39,886 nt of DNA from Candidatus Thiodiazotropha sp. (ex Monitilora ramsayi) (GCA_025655575.1 JAHXIP010000031.1:1-39886), one strand, 5' to 3'; positions 1 to 8,331 are shown, numbered from the stretch's first letter. Numbers and translations are program-made. The notes: generated by a model from the letters alone, not told the origin.

Positions 1-130
1 TTCCTTCGGGGCGCGAGGAGAGAAGTTTGGTTGTTCCAAATGAGCGACGAGCAACGCCGAGTGGCGCTTTTTCAGGCTCAACCCGAAGGGCACTTCCTTC
101 GGGGCGAATTGGTTTAGTGTTAACAGGCCC
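1..130 (-). repeat. MITE-like element, truncated copy A
   Basis: This is the right-hand part of a nonautonomous repeat whose full-length relative lies at 20223-20487. The terminus at about 107-130 matches the terminal inverted repeat of that copy (GGGCCTGTTAACACTAA read inward on the minus strand). The segment at about 10-90 matches the interior of the other copy in the opposite orientation, so the two insertions face opposite ways. Copy A lacks about 105 bp of the interior found in the full copy. It also carries CTTCCTTCGGGGCG twice (near 1 and near 93) and a small hairpin built from CCCGAAGG and CCTTCGGG. Its left end lies outside the window. It ends only 21 bp before the histidine kinase start. 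No transposase is encoded, and the parent IS family was not assigned. Confidence 0.75.
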
Positions 131-151
131 TAGGTACGTCAGCTAGCGGAT

Positions 152-2278
152 ATGCAGACGCCACGAAAAAGTTTTACCGAACTGATCAGGACATCCCTGC
201 GCTATAAACTTCTGGCGCTGGTGTTGTTTCCCATTCTGTTTATCATGCCGATCTTTCTTTTGTTTGCTGTCTTCTGGGGGTCGAATTTCAGCTATGAGCA
301 GTTGCTGATTAAGGTCAATACCGACTTGGCAGTGGCGGATGATCATTTTCTTAGAATCCGCGAGGACTACCTCAGTAGTTTGTCTCATTTGGCTGAGTCC
401 CATAGCTTCTATACTGCTTTGGAGTCCATGAGCGATCGCGCTATCGAGATGCAGTTACAGGCACAAAGAGAGAGTGCTGGATTTTCTTATTTACATCTAC
501 TGGATAGAAAGGGCAACCGCTACTTTGATTCTAACCTGCACGGTCATACCTCACCTTCACTGTTAGCCGCCATGCAGGGTACCCCTCGTGTCGGTATCGA
601 GATCTTTTCCTCCGATGACTTGGAGGCAACATCACCCGGACTGGCCAAGCAGGTTAAACTCTCCCTCATCGACACCCGTCGGGCCAGGCCAACTGAGCGT
701 AAGAGTGAGGAGCGGGGCATGATGATCCGTGCCATTTATCCGGTAAAGGATTCCCGTGGAGAACTCATTGCACTGCTTGATGGCGGCGTGTTGCTGAATG
801 GTAACTTCGAGTTTGTCGATACCATACGCGATCTGGTCTACGGTCCCGGCAGCCTACCCGAAGGAAGTATCGGCACAGTGACGGTGTTTCTCGATGATGT
901 ACGCATTACTACCAATGTTCCCAGGCGTCCACAAGAGAGAGCGCTGGGTACCCGTGTATCAGATGTGGTGCGTACCCAGGTGTTGGATCATGGTGAAAAA
1001 TGGATCGACCGCGCCTTCGTAGTCAATGATTGGTATATCTCCTCATATCAGCCGATACTCGATATCAACGGTGACCGGGTCGGCATGCTCTACGCCGGTT
1101 TTCTTGAGGCCCCTTTTCGTAACGAACTGTGGCAGGCTTTGGGTGTATTGATTCTCTTTTTTCTTGGATTGATGCTTGTTTCAGGGTTGGTCTCCGTTTG
1201 GGGTGCCAAGTCCATCTTTAAACCCCTGGAGATGATGAGTGACGTGGTACATGCCACTCGTCAGGGTATCTCAAAGCGAATTGGCCATGTGGATTCAAAA
1301 GATGAGGTTGGTGTACTGGCACGTGAGCTCGATGTACTGCTTGAACTGTTACGCAAACGCAATCAGCAGATACAGGAGTGGGCCGGGCAACTGGAAGATA
1401 AGGTAGAGGACCGTACCAGCGAACTGAAGCGTAAAAATGAAAAACTGATCAGCACCATTCATGTTCTGCGTGAGACTCGCGCCCAGTTGATTACGGCAGA
1501 AAAACTGGCAGCACTGGGTGAGCTGACAGCGGGTGTCGCTCATGAGATCAACAACCCTACGGCGGTGATCATGGGCAACCTTGATCTATTGGTCAACGAG
1601 CTGGGTCAACAGGCAGATCCGGTGCGCCATGAGATCGACCTGATCATCGAGCAGGTCTTTCGCATAAAAGAGATCATCCAAGACCTGCTGGCATATGCAA
1701 AGCAAGAAAAAATTAGCGACACGCCTTCACTCATAGACGTTAACGAAGTCGTACAGAATACGCAGGCATTGGTGCGTCATCTGCGTCAGCAGAATCCGTT
1801 CGAGATCAGACTCTTTCTGCTTGCAAGCCAACCAGTGAGGATCAATCCCAATGAACTGCAGCAGGTGCTGGTCAACCTGGTGGTCAACGCAGTACATGCC
1901 TTGCATGAAAGTGGTGGATTGATCGAAATCGAGACACAGGACTGGCCTGGCAAGGGTGTTGTTATCCATGTGCACGACAACGGTATCGGTATGGATCAAG
2001 AGACCTTCGGCAAGGTCTTCAATCCATTCTTCTCTCAAAAGCGAAAAGGACGAGGAACAGGTCTTGGTCTTTCTATAAGCTATGCCCTGGTGCAGAAGTA
2101 TGGCGGTAAGATAACTGTTGAGTCAGAGCCGGACAAAGGTACCGATTTTTCCGTCTGGCTTTTGCGGGAGCCAGTGAGTGCCAAAATCGAGGCCAATAAT
2201 CTGGAAGCGATGATGGTCGATGAGCTGGATCTCCCAGATCCTTTACTGAGTCCTGTCGGTAAAGAAAGACGAGCCTGA
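152..2278 (+). CDS. Membrane sensor histidine kinase (Cache-HAMP-HisKA-HATPase)
   Basis: This is a 708-residue inner-membrane two-component sensor. A first TM segment (about 19-43) is followed by a roughly 280-residue extracytoplasmic region of Cache type, then a second TM segment (about 327-350). After these come a HAMP linker, a coiled coil (about 400-450) and the dimerisation/phosphoacceptor domain with motif GVAHEINNP, phospho-acceptor His464. The HATPase_c domain shows the N box (NELQQVLVNLVVNAVHAL, near 567), the G1 box DNGIGMD (near 609) and the G2 box GRGTGLGLS (near 634). There is no receiver domain and no adjacent response regulator, so it is an orphan kinase here. The H-box and its HEINNP context resemble NtrB/DctB-type kinases that pair with sigma-54 activators, but that pairing is inference. 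The stimulus is unknown. The Shine-Dalgarno is weak, and a MITE end lies just upstream. Confidence 0.93.
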   Translation: MQTPRKSFTELIRTSLRYKLLALVLFPILFIMPIFLLFAVFWGSNFSYEQLLIKVNTDLAVADDHFLRIREDYLSSLSHLAESHSFYTALESMSDRAIEMQLQAQRESAGFSYLHLLDRKGNRYFDSNLHGHTSPSLLAAMQGTPRVGIEIFSSDDLEATSPGLAKQVKLSLIDTRRARPTERKSEERGMMIRAIYPVKDSRGELIALLDGGVLLNGNFEFVDTIRDLVYGPGSLPEGSIGTVTVFLDDVRITTNVPRRPQERALGTRVSDVVRTQVLDHGEKWIDRAFVVNDWYISSYQPILDINGDRVGMLYAGFLEAPFRNELWQALGVLILFFLGLMLVSGLVSVWGAKSIFKPLEMMSDVVHATRQGISKRIGHVDSKDEVGVLARELDVLLELLRKRNQQIQEWAGQLEDKVEDRTSELKRKNEKLISTIHVLRETRAQLITAEKLAALGELTAGVAHEINNPTAVIMGNLDLLVNELGQQADPVRHEIDLIIEQVFRIKEIIQDLLAYAKQEKISDTPSLIDVNEVVQNTQALVRHLRQQNPFEIRLFLLASQPVRINPNELQQVLVNLVVNAVHALHESGGLIEIETQDWPGKGVVIHVHDNGIGMDQETFGKVFNPFFSQKRKGRGTGLGLSISYALVQKYGGKITVESEPDKGTDFSVWLLREPVSAKIEANNLEAMMVDELDLPDPLLSPVGKERRA

Positions 2279-2390
2279 TGTTGCCGCAGTTTGTCAGACA
2301 GTAAATCTGATCGGCCATCCTTTTGTAAACCATTTAGTCAATATAGTGAATGGTTCTACTGCGCTATTACAACGTAAGAAAGAGAAAATC

Positions 2391-2912
2391 ATGAGTGAAC
2401 AAAGAACCTTTATCCCCCTTAATATTGCAATTATGACCGTATCCGATACACGCGTTGAAGAGACTGATAAATCGGGTGACAAACTGAAAGACATGCTGGA
2501 AAAGGCAGGGCACAGGCTGGCTGATAAAACCATCGTGCCTGATGATATCTATAAGATTCGATCAACCGCCTCAGGCTGGATAGCAAATCCCGATGTGCAG
2601 GTTGTTATTACTACCGGCGGTACCGGTTTGACAGGTCGTGACGGAACGCCAGAGGCCATCACCCCATTATTGGACAAGATCATTGATGGCTTTGGTGAGA
2701 TGTTTCGTATGCTCTCATACGAGACTATCGGTACTTCGACATTACAATCACGCACTGTTGCTGGTGTGGCTAATGGTACGTTTATCTTTTGTCTGCCAGG
2801 ATCCACAGGCGCCTGCAAGGACGGCTGGAGCAAATTGATATCGGCGCAGCTCGATTACCGGACACAGCCCTGTAATTTGGTCGAGCTGATGCCAAGATTA
2901 TTGGAGAACTAG
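2391..2912 (+). CDS. moaB: Molybdenum cofactor biosynthesis protein B
   Basis: This 173-residue protein belongs to the MoaB/MogA family, which binds molybdopterin and in MogA-type members adenylylates it on the way to molybdenum cofactor. It aligns with E. coli MoaB over its whole length. The family signatures ITTGGTGLTGRDGTPEA and GEMFRMLSYETIGTSTLQSR are present, followed by the conserved FCLPGSTGACKDGW region. I chose the start at 2391 (MSEQRTFIPLNIAIMT) because it matches the family N terminus and follows an AAAGAGAAA stretch. An in-frame start 45 bases upstream adds residues with no homology. The gene stands alone 112 bp after the histidine kinase. Its presence near moaA, fdhD and fdhA fits a molybdoenzyme-rich neighbourhood, but it is not in that operon. 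Confidence 0.93.
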   Translation: MSEQRTFIPLNIAIMTVSDTRVEETDKSGDKLKDMLEKAGHRLADKTIVPDDIYKIRSTASGWIANPDVQVVITTGGTGLTGRDGTPEAITPLLDKIIDGFGEMFRMLSYETIGTSTLQSRTVAGVANGTFIFCLPGSTGACKDGWSKLISAQLDYRTQPCNLVELMPRLLEN

Positions 2913-3250
2913 CTACGATACAAATCGGGATCTCATGTTCGATCAGATCTAAACTCCCAAATTGTAATTTCAAAACAAGCAGGGTGTCAGGCAGGCTTTA
3001 CAGTAAATCGAATGGAAAACCGTATTTCTGTCGGAATGTTTTACATAAGAATTAGAATCTTTCACATAGAATGATTGCAACCCATTGATTGATATAGGGT
3101 CAATCTTGAGTGGCGCTAATCTTGCTGTACTCTCTACAGGGAATTCAAGGTTCAGGGTAACAGGCCTGTAATGACTGAACATTATACTCAATAAGGAAGA
3201 ATGGCAGACTTTATTTGAGTCACTCACAGAAACAATACGGGTAAACGACC
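2913..3250. other. Intergenic region after moaB
   Basis: This 338-bp AT-rich stretch holds no convincing gene. The main signal is the sigma-54-like element at 3111-3125, listed separately. A five-codon frame (start at 3201, behind AAGGAAGA) is too short to call. No strong terminator follows moaB. Confidence 0.5.
3111..3126 (+). promoter_or_regulatory. Candidate sigma-54 promoter upstream of the small acidic ORF
   Basis: The sequence reads TGGCGCT-AATC-TTGCT. It has the -24 GG and -12 GC dinucleotides exactly 10 nt apart, and full TGGC and TTGC cores. A transcript would start near 3137, 114 nt before the small ORF at 3251. An eight-base match of this kind is expected about once by chance in 40 kb on both strands, so intergenic position is the main support. 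Confidence 0.4.
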
Positions 3251-3439
3251 ATGTTAATGTTAAATATTTTTGATGACGAATCCTTTGATGACGATATAGA
3301 ACCAGAGTCAGCACAGTACCCTGTTGAAGTCCTGGAATCAGAATGGAATCCTGTATTGAGTGAAATCCACTCATCCCTCAATTTGAACGATGAACCCGCC
3401 AACAAAAAAGAAGATGATCTGAGTGATAAAAGCGTATGA
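3251..3439 (+). CDS. Small acidic hypothetical protein
   Basis: This is a 62-residue reading frame that I do not recognise. It is very acidic, with an N-terminal run of Asp/Glu (FDDESFDDDIEPE) and a C terminus rich in Glu, Asp and Lys. It has no Cys, no signal peptide and no membrane segment. The composition suggests a soluble, possibly disordered protein. The ribosome binding site is weak (GGGTAA). A candidate sigma-54 promoter about 125 bp upstream supports transcription through it. An overlapping minus-strand frame of similar length exists, so coding status needs comparative support. Confidence 0.35.
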   Translation: MLMLNIFDDESFDDDIEPESAQYPVEVLESEWNPVLSEIHSSLNLNDEPANKKEDDLSDKSV

Positions 3440-3617
3440 ACGCTCTCTGAGTGCATGAAACACTCACCCGCATCTTCTACGTCTGTTTGAATAAACGATG
3501 AAAGAAGCGAGCTTTCAGGTTTGATAAGACTGGCTGTCCTTTATCGGGCGGATTGATATACGAAATCGTCGAATCTCAATTATCTGCTAATAAATCCTAA
3601 GATTATTCAGATTAATT

Positions 3618-3706
3618 CGTCATTCCGGGCAATGCGAAGCGTAGTCCGGGAAATCAGTACTTTAACAGTATGAGATTACTGCATTCTGGCATTCGTCGGA
3701 ATAATA
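3618..3706. repeat. REP-like degenerate palindromic repeat
   Basis: The segment begins CGTCATTCCGGGCAATGCGA and continues with the typical TAGTCCGGGAA arm. It ends with a second imperfect arm, CATTCGTCGGAAT. This is the familiar style of dispersed extragenic palindrome seen in many proteobacterial genomes, here decayed. It is the only notable content of the 337-bp gap between the small acidic ORF and yajD apart from the -10-like element at 3735. Confidence 0.5.
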
Positions 3707-3734
3707 AAAAATCAAAACATGACTGGGGGTTGTC

Positions 3735-3740
3735 TATAAT
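3735..3740 (+). promoter_or_regulatory. Candidate -10 element for yajD
   Basis: A perfect TATAAT lies 37 bp before the yajD start. No good -35 hexamer is visible at 17 bp spacing. Confidence 0.35.
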
Positions 3741-3776
3741 AATCACATCAAGTCAGTTAATAAACACAACTCCCCT

Positions 3777-4148
3777 ATGAATGCGGAAAAAAATAGATCA
3801 GATAAACTTGACCAAATCGTTGAGCAGGCCCGTCGTGATCGTGATGAGAGGGAAAAGGGCTACCGCGCACAGGCGCTGAAGTTGTATCCCTGGGTCTGTG
3901 GTCGATGTGCACGTGAATTTACACGTGAAAATCTGCAGGAACTCACAGTACATCACCGTGATCACAATCATGATAATAACCCACCGGATGGCAGTAATTG
4001 GGAGTTGCTCTGTATATACTGCCACGATAATGAACACTCACGTTATATTGAGTCTGATCATGCTGATGGTTCTACACGCACAAAGCAAAGTGTCAGCACT
4101 CATCAACCATTTGCGGATCTTGAGGCGTTGTTGAAAGAAAAGAAATAG
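3777..4148 (+). CDS. yajD: YajD-type HNH nuclease family protein
   Basis: This 123-residue protein closely resembles E. coli YajD, a small HNH-domain protein of unknown physiological role. The zinc-binding pairs are Cys41-Cys44 (WVCGRCAREF) and Cys79-Cys82 (LLCIYCHDNEH). The HNH core is LTVHHRDHNHDNNPPDGSNW, with His59/His60 and an Asn. The N-terminal 30 residues are charged and probably helical. The C-terminal PFADLEALLKEKK matches the PFADLKAMM-type tail of the family. No Shine-Dalgarno is obvious before the start. The gene is monocistronic, with long AT-rich gaps on both sides. Nuclease activity is inferred from the fold only. Confidence 0.9.
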   Translation: MNAEKNRSDKLDQIVEQARRDRDEREKGYRAQALKLYPWVCGRCAREFTRENLQELTVHHRDHNHDNNPPDGSNWELLCIYCHDNEHSRYIESDHADGSTRTKQSVSTHQPFADLEALLKEKK

Positions 4149-4564
4149 GTCTCAAAAGGCAGTAATGCAAGCATAAATACATACTCAAAAAGTGTTATTT
4201 ATTTCCCTCCATTTACCTGATAGCAATAAGATATATCCTGTGCCGAAACACCGACTCACCATCAAACTCGTATTGTAAAATGAGTAGAGCAGGAAATGTC
4301 GATCATGTACCTGTCTCATAGCTGATCAAAAATATCAGACGATTATAAATCCTTTAATTACATAATCGTTATTCATAATGAACTCAAGCAGTTATTGCCA
4401 AGTTATGATTTTTAAATAATAAAAATCACACGACAATAAAAGCTAAAAGATTGCTACTTAACATAGGTCAAGGATTACCAAAACTGATCAAGATATCAAT
4501 CTACTGATTATTTCTATTTTCTTGACTTGGTTTATTCTCCTGCGTTGCAACTGAGGAAGGGCAT
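4149..4564. other. AT-rich intergenic region
   Basis: This 416-bp stretch between yajD and the PilJ-N gene is AT-rich. I see no gene, RNA or clear promoter in it, except the good GAGGAAGG ribosome binding site at 4553-4560 that sets the GTG start of the next gene. Confidence 0.5.
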
Positions 4565-5353
4565 GTGCGTGATCGAAAGCACCGTTATCTTATCTTATTG
4601 TTAAGTCTACTCTGCTTCTACTCAATAGGTAGTAGTGCTGAACCCATAGCCGATTATGGAGAGGCCATCAATCAGGCGGGTCGTCAACGTATGTTGAGTC
4701 AGCGTATGGTTAAGGCGTTTGCTCAAATTGGGCAGCAGATCTTGTATGCGAATCCGCGCAAGCAATTGACTGCCGCAATAAAGCTTTATCAAAAACAACT
4801 GGATAACTTGAAGGCATTTGCAAGGTCCAAAGCATCCCAAAGGGCGCTGGCTCGTGCAGAGAAAGTCTGGACGCGTTATCGAAAAACCGCTAATGGTGAG
4901 GTCAACCTGGATAATGCAATTGAGCTTAATCAAATAAGTGAAGAACTGCTGCAGGCCAGCCAGCAGGTTGTTCAGGCCCTGGTACAGGAGGCTAAAACAG
5001 AAAAGGCACATATCGTAGATATATCGGGTCGACAGCGGATGCTCTCTCAACGCATGGCGAAATTCTACCTATTACTATCCTGGGGGCTTGAAGATCAGGT
5101 TTATCACAGTGAATTTAAAAAAGCAGAACAGGAGTTTTCACAGGCCCTGCTGGAATTGAACGGATCGTCACTCAATACATCCGAGATCAAAGAAGTATTG
5201 GATAAAGTGAAGAAGCAGTGGCGTTTTTTTCAGCTGACCAAAATTATGGATGAAGGACAATATCTACCTTCAGTGGTTGCCCGCACCACTGAAACACTAT
5301 TAAAAGATATGAACCGGGCAACGGGTCTGTACGCCAAGGTATCAACACAGTAG
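4565..5353 (+). CDS. Periplasmic protein with duplicated PilJ-N (type IV pili methyl-accepting chemotaxis transducer N-terminal) domain
   Basis: This is a 262-residue secreted or periplasmic protein. The N terminus (about 1-25) is a signal peptide with a hydrophobic core LILLLSLLCFY, cleaved probably near SSAEP. Two copies of the PilJ_N signature GRQRMLSQRM occur, at about 39-48 and 155-164, each followed by a long helix. This arrangement gives a helical bundle like the ligand-sensing domains of PilJ and NarX-type receptors. No membrane anchor, HAMP or signalling domain follows, so it is a stand-alone sensor module rather than a receptor. The start is GTG, chosen because GAGGAAGG sits 4 nt upstream. 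NarX/PilJ relatives sense nitrate or nitrite, which is suggestive beside respiratory genes, but the ligand is unknown. Confidence 0.8.
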   Translation: MRDRKHRYLILLLSLLCFYSIGSSAEPIADYGEAINQAGRQRMLSQRMVKAFAQIGQQILYANPRKQLTAAIKLYQKQLDNLKAFARSKASQRALARAEKVWTRYRKTANGEVNLDNAIELNQISEELLQASQQVVQALVQEAKTEKAHIVDISGRQRMLSQRMAKFYLLLSWGLEDQVYHSEFKKAEQEFSQALLELNGSSLNTSEIKEVLDKVKKQWRFFQLTKIMDEGQYLPSVVARTTETLLKDMNRATGLYAKVSTQ

Positions 5354-5478
5354 AAAAGTGGTCCTCGATTTGTTGTCTTTATGATGCCGATAGGCAGAGA
5401 TTTCAGGCAATTGTAAGGCCACAAAAAAGATTCTCAGGTTTAACACGAGGTGACGAGAATAACGATAGTGTCCTATGC

Positions 5479-6393
5479 TTACTCATCTCCCCATATCAAA
5501 TCACCGGCTTCACTTAGATCATATCCAGTAAGCTTATCCGCCACGGCTAACGAGGTGGGTGATCGCAACCTCGCGATCAGGTCCTGAAACAGTCTTCTGA
5601 ACCAGATACTTCTTGGTAGTGCCAGGTCGAACGACTCCCAGCCGAAGGTCACGAAGCCGAGACCATATTCGGTAGCGGCAGCTCGTGCACCTGGAGCAAC
5701 ATCTGCTTGTCCCATGGCAATGCTTGCTGCCGCTTCACGCTCCGAAAGGGCGGTTGCTACACAGTTGAGTTTATCTGCACTGGTGCCATAGCTGCTGAGT
5801 ACCTCCAGAAGAAATCTTTGTGCCCCGGCACCACTCTGTCGTAAGGCCCAACGGTAGCGTTGATCAATCATGGCCTCAGGGTCTAGTCCCTGAGCATCCA
5901 GTTCGGGGGACACCATCAGACCCTGTTCGCGGCGGAACATACGTATCAGTACCCATTGACGAAACTGATTGTATTGTTTCAGCAGTGCGGGATGCCGGGT
6001 ATGGCTTTCATCTTTTGGTCCCCAATGAATACCACTGGCATCAACCCGGTTGGCTTGTAGTAAATCGAGACCCAGCCGGGTACCTGTGGGCGTGTAGCTT
6101 ACGAGTGCGTGGGCGCCGGTATCCTGTGCGAAGTTCATGATCAAGCGGTAGAGCAGGGGATCATCACTACCGGCTATGATCAGGCGGTTGGTCATCAGAC
6201 CGCCATGTGCTGAATCGAGCATCCAGCGATCTACCAGCTCCCTGGGAAACAGCCACTTGCCGGTAATCTTAGTTGCCGGAATACGTTCCTCATTGACCAG
6301 GGAGTAGATCTTTTTCTCATTCAGGTGGAGATATTCCGCCACCTGTTTGACATTCATGAAGACCTGTTGCTGTTGTGAGATCACTGCAGACAT
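5479..6393 (-). CDS. One-component regulator: excisionase-type HTH plus PBP-like domain
   Basis: This is a 304-residue cytoplasmic regulator. Residues about 10-58 form a MerR/excisionase-type helix-turn-helix (VKQVAEYLHLNEKKIYSLV, then IPATKITGKWLFPRELVDRW). Residues about 68-300 form a periplasmic-binding-protein-like ligand domain without a signal peptide (PF12727-like, with the DASGIHWG and GQADVAPGARAAA segments). Such proteins commonly sit beside molybdate-transport or molybdoenzyme genes and are presumed to sense molybdate, tungstate or a related anion; that ligand is inferred. It is the third gene of the moaA-fdhD-regulator operon, 15 bp after fdhD, with GGAGG 5 nt upstream of its ATG. 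It probably adjusts formate dehydrogenase or cofactor genes. It lacks an AAA+ domain, so it cannot itself be the activator for the sigma-54 sites nearby. Confidence 0.85.
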   Translation of the reverse strand: MSAVISQQQQVFMNVKQVAEYLHLNEKKIYSLVNEERIPATKITGKWLFPRELVDRWMLDSAHGGLMTNRLIIAGSDDPLLYRLIMNFAQDTGAHALVSYTPTGTRLGLDLLQANRVDASGIHWGPKDESHTRHPALLKQYNQFRQWVLIRMFRREQGLMVSPELDAQGLDPEAMIDQRYRWALRQSGAGAQRFLLEVLSSYGTSADKLNCVATALSEREAAASIAMGQADVAPGARAAATEYGLGFVTFGWESFDLALPRSIWFRRLFQDLIARLRSPTSLAVADKLTGYDLSEAGDLIWGDE

Positions 6394-6408
6394 GGTTGCC
6401 TCCCCGGT

Positions 6409-7290
6409 TCAGCGCTTTGCATGCTCGGCAAATCTGCCTTGCTGATGAACCTGTTGTCCCTTTGGTATGGCATCGAACTCGATGAGTTCCGCGCCATGAT
6501 AGACAAGAAAGTGTTTACCTTTGGCCCGTGCTATGAGTGTCACGCCAACCTGCCGTGCGATATCCAGCCCCATCTGTGTGACACCCGATCTGGAAAGCAG
6601 GATGGGAATACCCATCTGCGCCACTTTAATCACCATCTCCGAGGTGAGGCGTCCTGTTGTGTAAAAGGTCTTGTCACTTCCAGGTATGTCGTTAAGCCAC
6701 ATGTGTCCGGCAATGGCATCCACAGCGTTGTGTCTGCCTACATCTTCGATGAATAGCAGCAGATCAGCGTTATGACAGAGTGCACAGCCATGGACTGCAC
6801 CGGCTCTTTTATAGATTTCATTGTGTTCGTTGAGATTCTTTAAAAGTGTATAGATCCCTGATTGAAGCAGGTTGACGCGGGGTAGGTGAATCTTGTCGAT
6901 CTCATCCATGAGGCCGCCGAAGACTGTGCCCTGACCACAACCGGTAGTCACCGTTTTGCGTCTCATCTTCTCATCGAGTCCCTCTATGCCGTCAAAGGTA
7001 GTGACTGCGACCGAATCAGTCTCCCAATCCACCTGTATGGCCTTGATCTGATCAATCTGATTCAACATACGTTGATTGCGCAGCCAGCCAAGTACCAGGA
7101 GCTCCGGCCGTGTACCGAGGGTCATGAGAGTGACGATCTCTCGCTTATCGATATAGAGTGTCAAAGCCCGTTCTGCAGCAATATGACCATCCCTCGGATC
7201 ACCAAACTCATCGAATGCAGTGACGGCCTCTGCTGCATTCAGACCTGCATCTGTCATCTGTGGTTTATAGGGGAAGTATCTTGCGTCCAT
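6409..7290 (-). CDS. fdhD: Formate dehydrogenase sulfurtransferase FdhD
   Basis: This 293-residue protein moves sulfur from the IscS cysteine desulfurase to the molybdenum cofactor, making formate dehydrogenase active. The catalytic Cys pair is in HGCALCH (Cys169 and Cys172). Other family motifs are TTGCGQGTVFGG (near 116), EDVGRHNAVDAI (182-193) and TGRLTSEMVIK. The length is slightly above the usual 270-280 because of a short N-terminal extension. It is the middle gene of the operon: 18 bp after moaA or its stop, with AGGAG before its ATG, and 15 bp before the HTH/PBP regulator. Its place opposite the fdh structural genes makes FdhA the obvious client. Confidence 0.95.
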   Translation of the reverse strand: MDARYFPYKPQMTDAGLNAAEAVTAFDEFGDPRDGHIAAERALTLYIDKREIVTLMTLGTRPELLVLGWLRNQRMLNQIDQIKAIQVDWETDSVAVTTFDGIEGLDEKMRRKTVTTGCGQGTVFGGLMDEIDKIHLPRVNLLQSGIYTLLKNLNEHNEIYKRAGAVHGCALCHNADLLLFIEDVGRHNAVDAIAGHMWLNDIPGSDKTFYTTGRLTSEMVIKVAQMGIPILLSRSGVTQMGLDIARQVGVTLIARAKGKHFLVYHGAELIEFDAIPKGQQVHQQGRFAEHAKR

Positions 7291-7308
7291 GTGGGGCTCC
7301 TAGTGCGG

Positions 7309-8331
7309 TTAACCGCCTGTGGCATTCATATGGCGAAAGATGATGGGCTTGGTTGAAAGGTCGAACTCATGTCCCTTCGGCTTGATTAGCATACTGTCGA
7401 TGATCGCCTGCTGCAGTGGTTCGTCATCCATAGGATGCGCCCGCACAACACGGCGCAGGTCTACTGAGTGCTCCTGACCCAAGCAAAGCAGCAGCCTACC
7501 TTCAGCGGTCAGGCGAACCCGGTTGCAGTGGTCACAGAAGTTGTGACTATGCGGTGAGATGAAGCCAACCCTGTAGGGACTGCCATTGATACGGTAGTAG
7601 CGGGCCGGTCCGCCACTGTTCTCCGTGGTCGCAGTCAGCTCATAGTGTTCTTGCAGATCGAGCAGTATCTGATCGCTGGAGTAGTAGACCGCTGCACGGT
7701 CGTGATCTCCTACATGACCGAGGGGCATCTCTTCAATAAAACTGATATCCATGCCGCGATCCTGTGCAAACCGGACGAGATCGGTTATTTCATCGTGGTT
7801 GTGGTGTTTGAGAATGACAGCATTGATCTTTACGCGATCGAAGTCTGCTTCGAGCGCTGCATCTATGCCCTCCAAGGTACGTTGAATATCACCTTTGCGG
7901 GTAATGGCATGGAAACGGTCTGCCCTGAGTGTATCGAGACTGATGTTGATTCGGGTGACGCCTGCCGCCTTCAATGCGGGTGCGTAACGTTTAAGCAGGG
8001 TACCGTTAGTGGTCAGGGTGAAGTCCTTCAATCCCCGCAGTGCACCCAGTTGCTCGAAGAGCTGCATGACATTGCGGCGGGTGAGCGGTTCACCACCGGT
8101 GATGCGGATCTTGCTGACACCGAGGTCGACAAAATTTTTACCGACTCGATAGAGCTCTTCCAGTGTGAGTAGCTGTGAGCGGGGAACGAATTCGATATCT
8201 TCCGACATGCAGTAGATGCATCGTAAATCACAACGATCGGTAACGGAGATACGGAGGTAACTGATCTGGCGATTAAATCGGTCGATCAGTGGCGAAGACT
8301 TGGTTTTGCTGCGCTCGCTTGCTTGATTCAT
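7309..8331 (-). CDS. moaA: GTP 3',8-cyclase MoaA (radical SAM)
   Basis: MoaA catalyses the first step of molybdenum cofactor synthesis, converting GTP to 3',8-cyclo-GTP. The radical SAM cluster motif is CDLRCIYC (Cys34, 38, 41). The C-terminal cluster is bound by CDHC (266, 269) and Cys283 in EGRLLLC. RITGGEP is the SAM-binding GGE motif. The chain ends in Gly-Gly, as MoaA proteins do. I chose the start at 8331 (MNQASERSK; 340 residues) because it fits the family length and leaves a 59-nt leader after the sigma-54-like promoter at 8402-8416. An in-frame ATG at 8382 (357 residues) has an AGAGAG upstream but would lie only about 8 nt from the predicted transcript start. It is first in the moaA-fdhD-regulator operon. 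Confidence 0.94.
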   Translation of the reverse strand: MNQASERSKTKSSPLIDRFNRQISYLRISVTDRCDLRCIYCMSEDIEFVPRSQLLTLEELYRVGKNFVDLGVSKIRITGGEPLTRRNVMQLFEQLGALRGLKDFTLTTNGTLLKRYAPALKAAGVTRINISLDTLRADRFHAITRKGDIQRTLEGIDAALEADFDRVKINAVILKHHNHDEITDLVRFAQDRGMDISFIEEMPLGHVGDHDRAAVYYSSDQILLDLQEHYELTATTENSGGPARYYRINGSPYRVGFISPHSHNFCDHCNRVRLTAEGRLLLCLGQEHSVDLRRVVRAHPMDDEPLQQAIIDSMLIKPKGHEFDLSTKPIIFRHMNATGG

